Part shown: piece by piece, positions 8,133 to 16,276 of the stretch
Position numbering within the stretch: position 1 is the stretch's first letter
Layout of the letters: the number at the start of each line of letters is the position of its first letter
Source of the DNA: CAIYTF01 sp963664845
Lineage (GTDB): Bacteria > Bacteroidota > Ignavibacteria > Ignavibacteriales > Ignavibacteriaceae
Length of the DNA stretch: 64,000 nt
Assembly: GCA_963664845.1 (NCBI GenBank)
Contig: OY761615.1
Coordinates: 4,030,001 to 4,094,000 of the forward strand
Reading direction: 5' to 3'
Made by a program: the position numbers and the translations under genes
Notes under the pieces: generated by a model
Told to the model about the DNA's origin: nothing
Seen by the model: only the letters and a program-made list of their open reading frames with translations
Database searches by the model: none

Positions 8133-9924
8133 ACAGGCAATGGCCCCTCAACGCCCCGGGCATCCAGGGAAAATTGAAAAAGCAAAAAGTCCCAGGAGTG
8201 CATTTTTGCGTCTGTGGCCCTATCTCACGCAATACAAAAAATCACTCATTCTGATAATCGTATTGGTAGTTATTTACAGTGTGCTTGGACTTGGGGGCCC
8301 TTACCTTCTTTCGCTCGCAATAGATGGGTTTATCTATCACAAAGATGTTGCCGGATTGATCAGGCTTTCTTTGCTTATGCTGGTGGTGTATCTGTTGAAT
8401 AACGGCTTTCAGGTTATTGCCAATTGGCGTATGTCATCCATATCGCAGAATGCACTGAAAAGCCTCCGGCAGGATCTGTTTGTGCATTTGCAAAAACTGC
8501 CCCTGAGTTTCTTCGACAGGAATACTTCCGGTGGATTGATGAGCCGTCTGACGAACGATATTGACGCAATCAATCAGGCAGTTTCACAGAATGTAACGTC
8601 CCTCGTTGCAAGCTTTTTGACAATGATTGGAATTCTTGTCGCGATGTTCGCGTTGAATTTCTGGCTATCCCTTGTGACCGTGGTTATGCTGCCAATAATG
8701 TTTTGGTTCACCCAGTTCGTGGCACGCTATACGCGAAAAGGATTCCGGGATTTGCAAAAGCATCTCGGTGATCTCAACGGAACGATGGAAGAGTATATAA
8801 GCGGTCAGAAAGTTATCACCGCGTTCAGAAGACAGGACACCGTTGTTGAGGAGTTCAGGAAAAACAACCAAAGTGTTTATGTTTCCGGTGTATATGCCAA
8901 TACCTATGCACTTCTGTTAATGCCGCTTACCAGTGTTTTGGGCAATCTCTTTGTGATTATTATCGCCGGTTTTGGCGGTTGGCTTGCACTTCAGGGACTG
9001 GTTACTGTGGGACTTATTGCTGCGTTCATTAATTATGGCCAGTTTTTTATTCAGCCCCTGCGGCAGATATCCATGATGTATAATTCGGTTCAGGCTGCGC
9101 TGGCCGGCGCCGAACGAGTGTTTGAAATTATGGACACGGAACCTGAAATTGAGGATGCATCCGATGCACTTCCACTGGGGAGTATAAGCGGAGATGTTTC
9201 ATTCAACCAGGTATGTTTTGGATACCGGCATGATTCATTGGTAATAAAAAACATGACCATTAGTGCAAAGCCCGGTGACATGATTGCACTCGTGGGCCCC
9301 ACCGGAGCCGGTAAAACCACAATTACTAATCTCATCACACGTTTCTATGAGATCAATGCCGGCAGCATTTCCATTGACGGACAGGATATTCGCCATCTCA
9401 GGAAAGCGGATTTACGGCGGCAATTGGGACTTGTTCTTCAGGAATCGTTTTTGTTTTCGGAATCAGTAATGGAAAATATCCGCTATGGCAGGCTGGATGC
9501 AACCGATGAAGAAGTTATTGCCGCGGCCAAAATGGCCGATGCCGATTTATTCATCAAATATTTGCCTCAGGGATATCAGACCGTGCTCTCAGAACGGGCA
9601 AGTAATATAAGTCAGGGGCAGCGCCAGCTTCTTTCAATTGCCAGAACTATGCTGGCAAATCCCGGTGTCCTGATCCTTGATGAGGCGACGAGCAGCATTG
9701 ATACTCGTACTGAGGTGCATATTCAGAAGGCAATTTTGCAATTGATGAAGGGGCGCACAAGTTTTGTTATTGCTCACCGCCTGAGCACCATTCGCGATGC
9801 GGATCAGGTGTTGGTTATTAACGATGGACAAATTATTGAACAGGGCCCACACACCCAACTGCTGGATAAAAAAGGGTTTTACTTTAATCTCTATGTCAGT
9901 CAGTTCAAGGGACAGGAAATTTAA
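8125..9924 (+). CDS. Heterodimeric ABC exporter, half-transporter with consensus Walker B (MdlB/BmrD-like)
   Basis: 599 residues from ATG 8125. That start is preceded by GGAAAGGGG with 9-nt spacing and overlaps the stop of the upstream half by 8 bp. There is a six-helix exporter domain (about 55-345) and an NBD with Walker A GPTGAGKTT, Walker B VLILDEATSSID with catalytic Glu, and switch His in IAHRLSTI. Its signature motif is altered to ISQGQRQ instead of LSGGQ. Thus the hydrolytic site pairs this Walker A/B with the intact signature of the upstream subunit, while the other site is degenerate on both faces. The two genes form one obligate heterodimer. Confidence 0.94.
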   Translation: MSRQAMAPQRPGHPGKIEKAKSPRSAFLRLWPYLTQYKKSLILIIVLVVIYSVLGLGGPYLLSLAIDGFIYHKDVAGLIRLSLLMLVVYLLNNGFQVIANWRMSSISQNALKSLRQDLFVHLQKLPLSFFDRNTSGGLMSRLTNDIDAINQAVSQNVTSLVASFLTMIGILVAMFALNFWLSLVTVVMLPIMFWFTQFVARYTRKGFRDLQKHLGDLNGTMEEYISGQKVITAFRRQDTVVEEFRKNNQSVYVSGVYANTYALLLMPLTSVLGNLFVIIIAGFGGWLALQGLVTVGLIAAFINYGQFFIQPLRQISMMYNSVQAALAGAERVFEIMDTEPEIEDASDALPLGSISGDVSFNQVCFGYRHDSLVIKNMTISAKPGDMIALVGPTGAGKTTITNLITRFYEINAGSISIDGQDIRHLRKADLRRQLGLVLQESFLFSESVMENIRYGRLDATDEEVIAAAKMADADLFIKYLPQGYQTVLSERASNISQGQRQLLSIARTMLANPGVLILDEATSSIDTRTEVHIQKAILQLMKGRTSFVIAHRLSTIRDADQVLVINDGQIIEQGPHTQLLDKKGFYFNLYVSQFKGQEI

Positions 9925-9965
9925 CCGCAGACTCAGCCCCACTATATCCACCGCTGGAAAGAATA

Positions 9966-11333
9966 CTATTTCAAATAAACCAGTTTTCTGGTCAAGGTTG
10001 TTGTTCCTGCGGTCATCCTGTAAAAATATATTCCACCGGCAAGGCGGGATGCATCAAAATTTACTGAGTGGTTTCCGGCAGTCATCATTTCATTAACCAA
10101 AAGTGCTTTTTGGCTTCCCAGCAGATCAAACACTGCCAAAGTGACGTGTCCGCTTTCAGGGATAGTAAAACTGATCACCGTTGCAGGATTGAATGGATTG
10201 GGATAATTCTGTACAAGAGTATATCCGTGGTGCACGTTGGCAGAGGTGCTGTTGACCGCAGTAAGCACACTGGCAATGTTGGAGAAGGCCGAATTGCCTG
10301 AAGTGTTCTCTGATCGTATGCGATAGTAATTGTTTCCTTTTACCACAGTGTCAATATAGCTTTTGGAATTGGCAAATGCGGTAGCCAGATATGACCACGT
10401 AACGCCGTCATCGGAGTGGTCAATCCTAAACTGGTCTTCATTTTTTGCATTATCACTCCAGCTCAATTTGATCAGATTGCCGGAAACTGTTGTGGCAGTA
10501 AGACCAGTTGGGGCGGCAGGCAGATTTATTGTTGCACTTTTTTGAAGTGAAAAATCCGCAAACAATACCGATTCATCCCTCAGATAGGAGATACTATTCA
10601 GGCTCCGGTAGAGCCCATATTTGGGCCTCATGTATGTTGAGCTTTCCCTCCACAAGGCGAGAGTATCATTACTGTAGTTAAGCAGAATTTTATCATCATT
10701 CACTCTGCGGATAACCAAGCTGTACGAACCTCTTTCGGTATAGGTAAGTCTTTCATAGGCCTCGACCCACGTACCCTTGAATGGCGCGAGATCGGTTGCG
10801 AACAAGGTGGTCGTTTCGCCGGTCACCGGTGCAGTAAATATAAGCTGCAGTTTATCGGACGGTGAAACACTATACCTTGGCGTTATGGTCATGAGGGGGC
10901 TGTCAGCATCAGGCCCGTCTCCAGCTTTGATTTGGTGAATATGGCAGAAATTGGGTGATGGCTGGAATCCCGAATCCAGAAAAAATTTCCACCGGTGCAT
11001 AAAGGTTTCGCCATGAAAGCCCACCATCGAATCCGGGGAAGACCCGGATGTCTTTATCTCTGTCCGCTGTCTGTCGGTGTTAATGCAGCGGTCATCATCC
11101 AAATCGCGGTGTAAGGTAAAAATAAACACGAACTTCTTTAACGCAGGGTTCCATTCTTCAGTAATGTGCCTGACGGCATGTTTGCAGTCCGGTACTTCAT
11201 ACCCGTATTTTTTAGAGCTGATAAGAGCATAGGCATCACCGTTGCTGTCTCCCTGCATAAAAACCTGAGCGCTGTTAATAGGACTCAAGATGAGTAAAAG
11301 GAGAATAATGAGTGATTGTACTGTCTTTACCAT
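9966..11333 (-). CDS. Secreted polysaccharide-lyase-like protein with FN3 and T9SS sorting domain
   Basis: 455 residues. The signal peptide is residues 1-22. Residues about 25-270 have a jelly-roll-like region with DRQRTEIKT and FCHIHQIKAGDGPDAD, motifs like those of alginate/glucuronan-type polysaccharide lyases and their uncharacterised relatives. A fibronectin type III domain follows at about 275-360 (AAPTGLTATTVSGNLIKLSW). Residues about 375-455 form a T9SS type A sorting domain (NYPNPFNPATVISF, ending GGIYFYRMTAG and RKLVYLK). The protein would be exported by Sec, then passed through the type IX secretion pore and anchored or released at the cell surface. The lyase activity is inferred from motif resemblance only. 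Confidence 0.78.
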   Translation of the reverse strand: MVKTVQSLIILLLLILSPINSAQVFMQGDSNGDAYALISSKKYGYEVPDCKHAVRHITEEWNPALKKFVFIFTLHRDLDDDRCINTDRQRTEIKTSGSSPDSMVGFHGETFMHRWKFFLDSGFQPSPNFCHIHQIKAGDGPDADSPLMTITPRYSVSPSDKLQLIFTAPVTGETTTLFATDLAPFKGTWVEAYERLTYTERGSYSLVIRRVNDDKILLNYSNDTLALWRESSTYMRPKYGLYRSLNSISYLRDESVLFADFSLQKSATINLPAAPTGLTATTVSGNLIKLSWSDNAKNEDQFRIDHSDDGVTWSYLATAFANSKSYIDTVVKGNNYYRIRSENTSGNSAFSNIASVLTAVNSTSANVHHGYTLVQNYPNPFNPATVISFTIPESGHVTLAVFDLLGSQKALLVNEMMTAGNHSVNFDASRLAGGIYFYRMTAGTTTLTRKLVYLK

Positions 11334-11514
11334 ATCGAAGTTTTTATAAAGAAAAATTGTAAATTATTGCCATCAGGACTTGTGCAACCTCGGGAGCTTT
11401 TGCTTCTTGCCAAAGTGAACGGGGCTATGTCCTGTAGGATTTCATACAAGCTGATGCCTAATATAAATATATTCATAAGTTGAAAAAAGAGGGGGATTCG
11501 GTTTTTTTTAATAA

Positions 11515-11551
11515 AAAACGCCCCGAAAGGTTTTTCCTCACGGGGCGTTTT
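11515..11551 (-). terminator. Rho-independent terminator of the OmpA/TSP3 gene
   Basis: A perfect 11-bp stem (AAAACGCCCCG / CGGGGCGTTTT) with a 15-nt loop, followed on the minus strand by a T-run (TTTTTT). It lies 35 bp downstream of the stop of the gene at 11587-13113. Confidence 0.85.
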
Positions 11552-11586
11552 AGTTTCTATGGTCTGATTTAACAGATCAGTTTGGG

Positions 11587-13113
11587 CTATTTGGTTCTTA
11601 CGAACTCAATCCTCCGGTTTTTCTGTCTGCCTGATTCAGTCGTATTAGGGGCAAGAGGACTGTCAGGACCGAAACCTTTCGTGGTAATGCGTCCGGGATT
11701 TATACCCTTGCCGGTTAGGAAGCTTTTTACCGATTCAGCACGTTCCTCTGACAGTTTAATATTTTTGGCACGTGTTCCTACATTATCGGTATGGCCATGT
11801 ATTTCGACTTCAATGTTCGCATAGGAATTAAGGGTTGCAAACACTTTTTCCAAAGTTTGTGTTGATGATGGCAGAATTTCTGCACTTCCGGTTTTAAACT
11901 CGATACCTTCGAGCGAAATGGTCTCGCCGAGTTTAGGTTGCTGAACAACGGTTGGGTGATCATCGTTTTTGTCCAGAGGATTAGTACCCTGGGCAATTTC
12001 TGCACCGTCGCCAATGCCGCCCCCGTCAGTGTCAAATTTCAACGGATCAGTATGATATTTGAGCACTTCATCACCATCTGAAAGAAGGTCACCATCAGTG
12101 TCCATTTTCAGCGGGTCAGTATGGTAGGTAATAATTTCAGCGCCGTCTGCAAGTCCGTCAGCATCAGTATCTGCTCTGAATGGGTCGGTGTGGTGAACGT
12201 GTGCTTCATCACCATCGGAGAGTCCGTCGCCATCAGTGTCCCATTTCAGGGGGTCTGTATGAAATTTCAACACTTCGTCACCGTCTGAAAGACCATCACC
12301 ATCGGTATCCCTTTTCAACGGATCTGTATGATATACCATGACTTCATCATAATCGCTAAGGCCGTCTCCATCGGTATCTTTCAGTAATGGATCGGTGTGA
12401 TATTTCAGCACCTCATCACCATCAGTAAGGCCATCACCATCGGTATCCGGATTGTGAAGGTTGGTTTTAAGCAATTCTTCCTGATGGTCGGTTAACCCGT
12501 CGCCATCGACATCATCATTTTGTTTTTCAAAGGGAACGGTCATTCCAATAGTAAAATTATAAAACACGCTTCCGGCGTTGGCAGAGCCCATGTAGGCCAT
12601 ATTATTCGAAACCCTGTAATTGATGCCGGCACTTACTTCATACGATGTGGCGTTATTCATATTAAACTCAAAACCAATACCGAAGGGAATGGTGGTTAAC
12701 CAGCCGGATTCATTCCCGACACCCCCGAATTTTTGCAATGAGTAATACATTTGACCTACGCCCGCATAAATATAAGGTATAACTTTTTTTGCAAGGGGTG
12801 GGCTAATGAGCAAACGTGCATCAAGGGGAAACAAATCCGTAGAAAAACTTGAACCTGTTACATCATTCCCCGTGAATCGTCCGGTAGCTGCGCCAATTTC
12901 GGCTTGGAGGGCAGGAGTCACCTGTGTACGGAAAAAACCTCTAAGGTAATAGGAATACTTCAATGCATGGCCAAATTTATAATCATCTTCGGGGAGAAGG
13001 GGACCAAGTTGAACTCCTCCTTTCCAGCCATCATAAACGAATTGGGCTTTCAATTTAGAGTTACATCCAATTCCCAGAATGATAAGCAGCGCAAAAAACA
13101 GTGTTTTTTTCAT
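11587..13113 (-). CDS. OmpA-family outer membrane protein with thrombospondin type 3 repeats
   Basis: 508 residues. A signal peptide is followed by an N-terminal OmpA-like beta-barrel region (about 22-195, ending FYNFTIGMTVPF). Then come about eight calcium-binding TSP3 repeats (about 200-385) built on DTDGDGLSDGDEVLKYHTDP. A C-terminal OmpA/MotB peptidoglycan-binding domain (about 400-508) carries EIHGHTDNVGT, LSERAESVKSFL and the terminal GRQKNRRIEF. The order barrel-TSP3-OmpA is typical of FCB outer-membrane proteins that tether the outer membrane to the cell wall across a Ca2+-stiffened linker. The TSP3 array is also a near-repeat at DNA level (about 12000-12520). The gene is monocistronic and has its own terminator. 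Confidence 0.93.
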   Translation of the reverse strand: MKKTLFFALLIILGIGCNSKLKAQFVYDGWKGGVQLGPLLPEDDYKFGHALKYSYYLRGFFRTQVTPALQAEIGAATGRFTGNDVTGSSFSTDLFPLDARLLISPPLAKKVIPYIYAGVGQMYYSLQKFGGVGNESGWLTTIPFGIGFEFNMNNATSYEVSAGINYRVSNNMAYMGSANAGSVFYNFTIGMTVPFEKQNDDVDGDGLTDHQEELLKTNLHNPDTDGDGLTDGDEVLKYHTDPLLKDTDGDGLSDYDEVMVYHTDPLKRDTDGDGLSDGDEVLKFHTDPLKWDTDGDGLSDGDEAHVHHTDPFRADTDADGLADGAEIITYHTDPLKMDTDGDLLSDGDEVLKYHTDPLKFDTDGGGIGDGAEIAQGTNPLDKNDDHPTVVQQPKLGETISLEGIEFKTGSAEILPSSTQTLEKVFATLNSYANIEVEIHGHTDNVGTRAKNIKLSEERAESVKSFLTGKGINPGRITTKGFGPDSPLAPNTTESGRQKNRRIEFVRTK

Positions 13114-13442
13114 GGTAGACTATTCTATGTTGAAAAATAAAGAATTTGTTCGCGAAACGAGAAACTGACAGATTAGTAAACTCAAATATAACTCAAGGAC
13201 AGGAAATTTAGATATGAAAGTTACAAAGTTAACGCTTAATTTCAAGTTTTTAAGAAATTCTGTTATTTCAGAAGCTTGTTGTATTTTAGAATAAGGAATT
13301 TGCAAAAATGCAGTTCTCCGCATTGGTTCTCCGTAATCAGGAGAAAAAACGGAAAACCGGTGCACCCGTTTAATGTTTTGATCAGTAATGAATAATCGAT
13401 CGATTATACAATATACATGAACAACAATAGAAAAGCACACCT
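13114..13442. other. Intergenic divergent region between OmpA/TSP3 and adenylate kinase genes
   Basis: 329 bp that must hold the promoters of both divergent genes. A 106-codon minus-strand frame covers most of it but has no protein-like features and would start next to the adk start. No hairpin or repeat was recognised. Confidence 0.4.
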
Positions 13443-14612
13443 ATGTTAAACATAGCACTCTTTGGTCCTCCGGGAGCCGGTAAAGGAACCCAATCCGAAT
13501 TCCTCATCAAAAAATATAAACTCTTCTATATCTCTACCGGCGATCTCCTCCGGATTGAGCTTGCCAACAAAACTAAACTTGGACAAGAAGCCCAGAGTAT
13601 TATCGCCACAGGCGGTTTGGTCCCCGATGAGATCATTGTGCAGATCATTGAAAAAACTATCACTGAAAATCCGGATGCAAACGGATTCCTCTTCGACGGT
13701 TTCCCCCGTACCTATATCCAGGCCTATATTCTTGAGGGCCTCATGATAAAACTTAACACATCGCTCAATTGCCTCATCAGCCTCGATGTTCCGGAAGAAG
13801 AGTCGGTTAAGCGGCTTCTGAAACGTGGGGAAAGCTCGGGACGATTAGATGACAACGAAACCGTTATTAGAAACCGATTAAAGGAATACAACGACAAAAC
13901 GTTGCCGGTTCTGCAGTTCTATAAGGATAAAGGTATCTTTATTGAAGTTGATGGAACAAGAACCGTTGAAGAGGTAACCGTTGATCTTCAGAAAATAATT
14001 GAGCATGAATTAAGTAAACAGCTATTCAATGTTGTGCTTTTCGGTTACCCCGGATCAGGCCGAGGTTCGCAGGGGAAAGCAATCGCAGAAAAGTTCGGAC
14101 TCGAATACGTAGCCACTGGTCGTATGCTTGAACAGGAAATTGCTGCCAAAACTGAGACCGGCAGGCGGATAACCGAGCTTTATGAAAACGGCCAGCTTGT
14201 GCCCGATGAAATCGTAATTCAGTTGATTGAGAAGAAACTTGCGAACTCTAATGGTGCCAAAGGATTTATCTTTAAAGGGTTCCCGCGAACTCTTGTGCAG
14301 TCATATATCCTGGATGGAATGTTGAAGAAGCACGGTTCATCCATATCGAAGATAATTGAAATTGAAGTCCCTACGCTTGAACTTATTAACCGGTTGGATG
14401 AACGAAGCAAGACCGGAAAGTGCATGCCCTATGACAGCAGTACCGCAAAAATTGTAAAGCGCCTGCAAGAGCATGAAACCAAAACTGTACCTGTTATCGA
14501 AAAATATAACCAACTGCACGGGGTTATAAAGATAAACGGCCTGGGTACATTCCAGGAAGTATTTGACCGGATATCGTTTGAAATTGAAAACGGTATAAAG
14601 AATATGAGGTAA
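13443..14612 (+). CDS. adk: Tandem (two-domain) adenylate kinase with degenerate second domain
   Basis: 389 residues containing two consecutive adenylate kinase folds. Domain 1 (about 1-190) has a normal P-loop GPPGAGKGT (8-16), STGD, DGFPRT and a short-LID arginine segment GRLDDNETVIRNRLKEY. It should convert ATP + AMP to 2 ADP. Domain 2 (about 194-389) aligns all along but its P-loop is GYPGSGRGS (Lys14 replaced by Arg207), STGD has become ATGR, DGFPRT has become KGFPRT, and the LID arginines are largely lost (KCMPYDSSTAKIVKRL). Domain 2 is therefore probably catalytically weak or dead and may be structural or regulatory. The start ATG is at 13443. Monocistronic. Confidence 0.92.
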   Translation: MLNIALFGPPGAGKGTQSEFLIKKYKLFYISTGDLLRIELANKTKLGQEAQSIIATGGLVPDEIIVQIIEKTITENPDANGFLFDGFPRTYIQAYILEGLMIKLNTSLNCLISLDVPEEESVKRLLKRGESSGRLDDNETVIRNRLKEYNDKTLPVLQFYKDKGIFIEVDGTRTVEEVTVDLQKIIEHELSKQLFNVVLFGYPGSGRGSQGKAIAEKFGLEYVATGRMLEQEIAAKTETGRRITELYENGQLVPDEIVIQLIEKKLANSNGAKGFIFKGFPRTLVQSYILDGMLKKHGSSISKIIEIEVPTLELINRLDERSKTGKCMPYDSSTAKIVKRLQEHETKTVPVIEKYNQLHGVIKINGLGTFQEVFDRISFEIENGIKNMR

Positions 14613-14633
14613 GTTCGACTTCGCTCAGTCACC
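14613..14633. repeat. Dispersed TTCGAC-GCTCAG short repeat
   Basis: GTTCGACTTCGCTCAGTCACC, the same TTCGAC(n)GCTCAG core as the element at 1341-1361. It begins immediately after the adk stop codon. Confidence 0.4.
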
Positions 14634-14681
14634 AGGCTCCACTCAGGTAACCGTATCCAACTGTGTAGATTTACCGATGCA

Positions 14682-14703
14682 GGGGTTCAAAATTTTGAAC
14701 CCC
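14682..14703. terminator. Perfect 22-bp palindrome between convergent genes, probable bidirectional terminator
   Basis: Two 11-bp half sites (GGGGTTCAAAA and its exact complement) meet without spacer. As RNA it would form a GGGGTTC/GAACCCC stem with an A/T loop on either strand. It lies between the ends of the convergent adk and histidine kinase genes. There is no long T-run, so termination is likely but not proven; a protein-binding palindrome is the alternative. Confidence 0.55.
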
Positions 14704-14719
14704 ATATCGTATATTCGCA

Positions 14720-16105
14720 TTAGTTGCCAGATAACGGCAGCCAAACTTTTACGGTTACACCGGGCTTGTTTTCCTCTCCAATTACAGAGGGGCTCTCAAT
14801 AGCGATCTTGCCTTTATGCTGCTCAATGATCTGTTTCACAACCGACAATCCAACACCCATTCCTTCAATATTTTCGTGCTTCGAGGCTTTCGCACGAAAA
14901 AAATCCCTGAAAACATGGGGCAGGTCATCCTGCGAAATACCGGGACCGTTGTCCGATATCATGATCTGGATATACTTATCTTCAGTTTGTGAAATATCCA
15001 CGTGAATCTCGCCGCAGGCCTGCGTGTATTTTGCTGCATTGTTCAGAACGTTTGAAAAGGAGAGAGTTAATAAGAATTTATCACCCACGGTTATAAACGT
15101 TTTTCCCATCTGCCTGCTTTGAGAAACCTCAATTTGTTTCTGTTCCATAACCGGAGAAAGTTTGGAAAGAAGCTCTGTAATTGTTTCTTCACAATCAACG
15201 GGCTCTTCGCTCATTTCGTTAAGCAGCTTCATCCTGGAAATTTTCAGAACGGTATTAGTCAATGCCACTGCTTCGTCTGTCCTTAGAAGCGCCCGTTGAA
15301 GCCGTTCTTCAACCGGCTCCGGAATGCTGCCTAGGATTTTTTGTAATACGATCCTCAGATACGAAGCAACTGCGGTAAGCGGTGATTTTATTTCGTGTAC
15401 CACTGCGATGACATACCGTTGTTTCCGGTGCTCTGCTTCTTCCACTGCGGTAAGCGCGTCAAGTAGTTTTTCCAATATAGCACGGAAGTCCCTTGATATA
15501 ACAGTGGTAATGGTCAAGGTTGCCAGTAATACAAGAATAAAAGTCATAAGTGTGGCAGCCACAAAAACCAGGGAATTATAAACGGGATATTCGTATAGCG
15601 CAATGATAGGCAGGTGGGCAATCAGTCCATAATACTCCATAAAAGCAAAGCCTGCAACCATCAGGATAATGCACAGTGTAATTATTGCGGTATTCATAAG
15701 CGACAGCAGCAATCCGCTTATTATTACGTGAAATACAAATAAGTAGAGAAACGGAGATTCAATACCGCCGGTAGCATAGACAATTACCAGTAATGATAGC
15801 AGATCAAGCCCAATCTGACACAGTGAAAGCGAATTTAATCTTCCCGGATACAATGCCTTCACTTTTTGTTTGAGCAAGGCGGCAAAGATAAAATTTTGAC
15901 TGAGCAGCAGCACAAGGACAAACACAAGCAGATAGTATTGCGATGAGGTAAGCCAAACGGGAATCACCCAGCGGATGGATAACAAAAAGAGCAGGAAGGA
16001 AGCAATAGCCAGAAACCGGACTTTTACGAACCAGACATTCCGGGTGTAAAGCATCTCCCTATATTCGGTTGAATCGTCGAGTGACACTGAGGTTGGTACA
16101 TTCAT
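14720..16105 (-). CDS. Membrane-bound sensor histidine kinase
   Basis: 461 residues. The N-terminal half (about 25-205) is almost entirely membrane-spanning, with about six hydrophobic segments and no large periplasmic domain, so it may sense a membrane or intramembrane signal. A HisKA domain follows with the phospho-accepting His in AVVHEIKSPLTAVASYL, then an HATPase domain with N box NVLNNAAKYT, G1 DNGPGIS and G2 GMGVGLSVVKQI. It lies 171 bp downstream of the hydA stop on the same strand. It could be read through from the hydrogenase operon or have its own promoter. There is no adjacent response regulator; one of the receivers in the hydrogenase operon could be its partner. Confidence 0.92.
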   Translation of the reverse strand: MNVPTSVSLDDSTEYREMLYTRNVWFVKVRFLAIASFLLFLLSIRWVIPVWLTSSQYYLLVFVLVLLLSQNFIFAALLKQKVKALYPGRLNSLSLCQIGLDLLSLLVIVYATGGIESPFLYLFVFHVIISGLLLSLMNTAIITLCIILMVAGFAFMEYYGLIAHLPIIALYEYPVYNSLVFVAATLMTFILVLLATLTITTVISRDFRAILEKLLDALTAVEEAEHRKQRYVIAVVHEIKSPLTAVASYLRIVLQKILGSIPEPVEERLQRALLRTDEAVALTNTVLKISRMKLLNEMSEEPVDCEETITELLSKLSPVMEQKQIEVSQSRQMGKTFITVGDKFLLTLSFSNVLNNAAKYTQACGEIHVDISQTEDKYIQIMISDNGPGISQDDLPHVFRDFFRAKASKHENIEGMGVGLSVVKQIIEQHKGKIAIESPSVIGEENKPGVTVKVWLPLSGN

Positions 16106-16276
16106 TTCATTTGCCTGTCCATTGGAAAGCAGAGCGAACTGCTTTTCTGCTCTGCAATTTTGTAGTTACACTTCCAGTTTCAGAATCTTCTGATAACTGC
16201 CGTTTGTCGAACCCGGTATCCGGTAATAACAGCCATGGGCAAGCTGACGTGATGCCGGCTTGCCCATGCAGAAGGA

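Noticed and set aside
13120..13440. 106-codon minus-strand frame in the adk/OmpA gap
   Set aside because: No recognisable features, and it would occupy the whole promoter region of two divergent genes.
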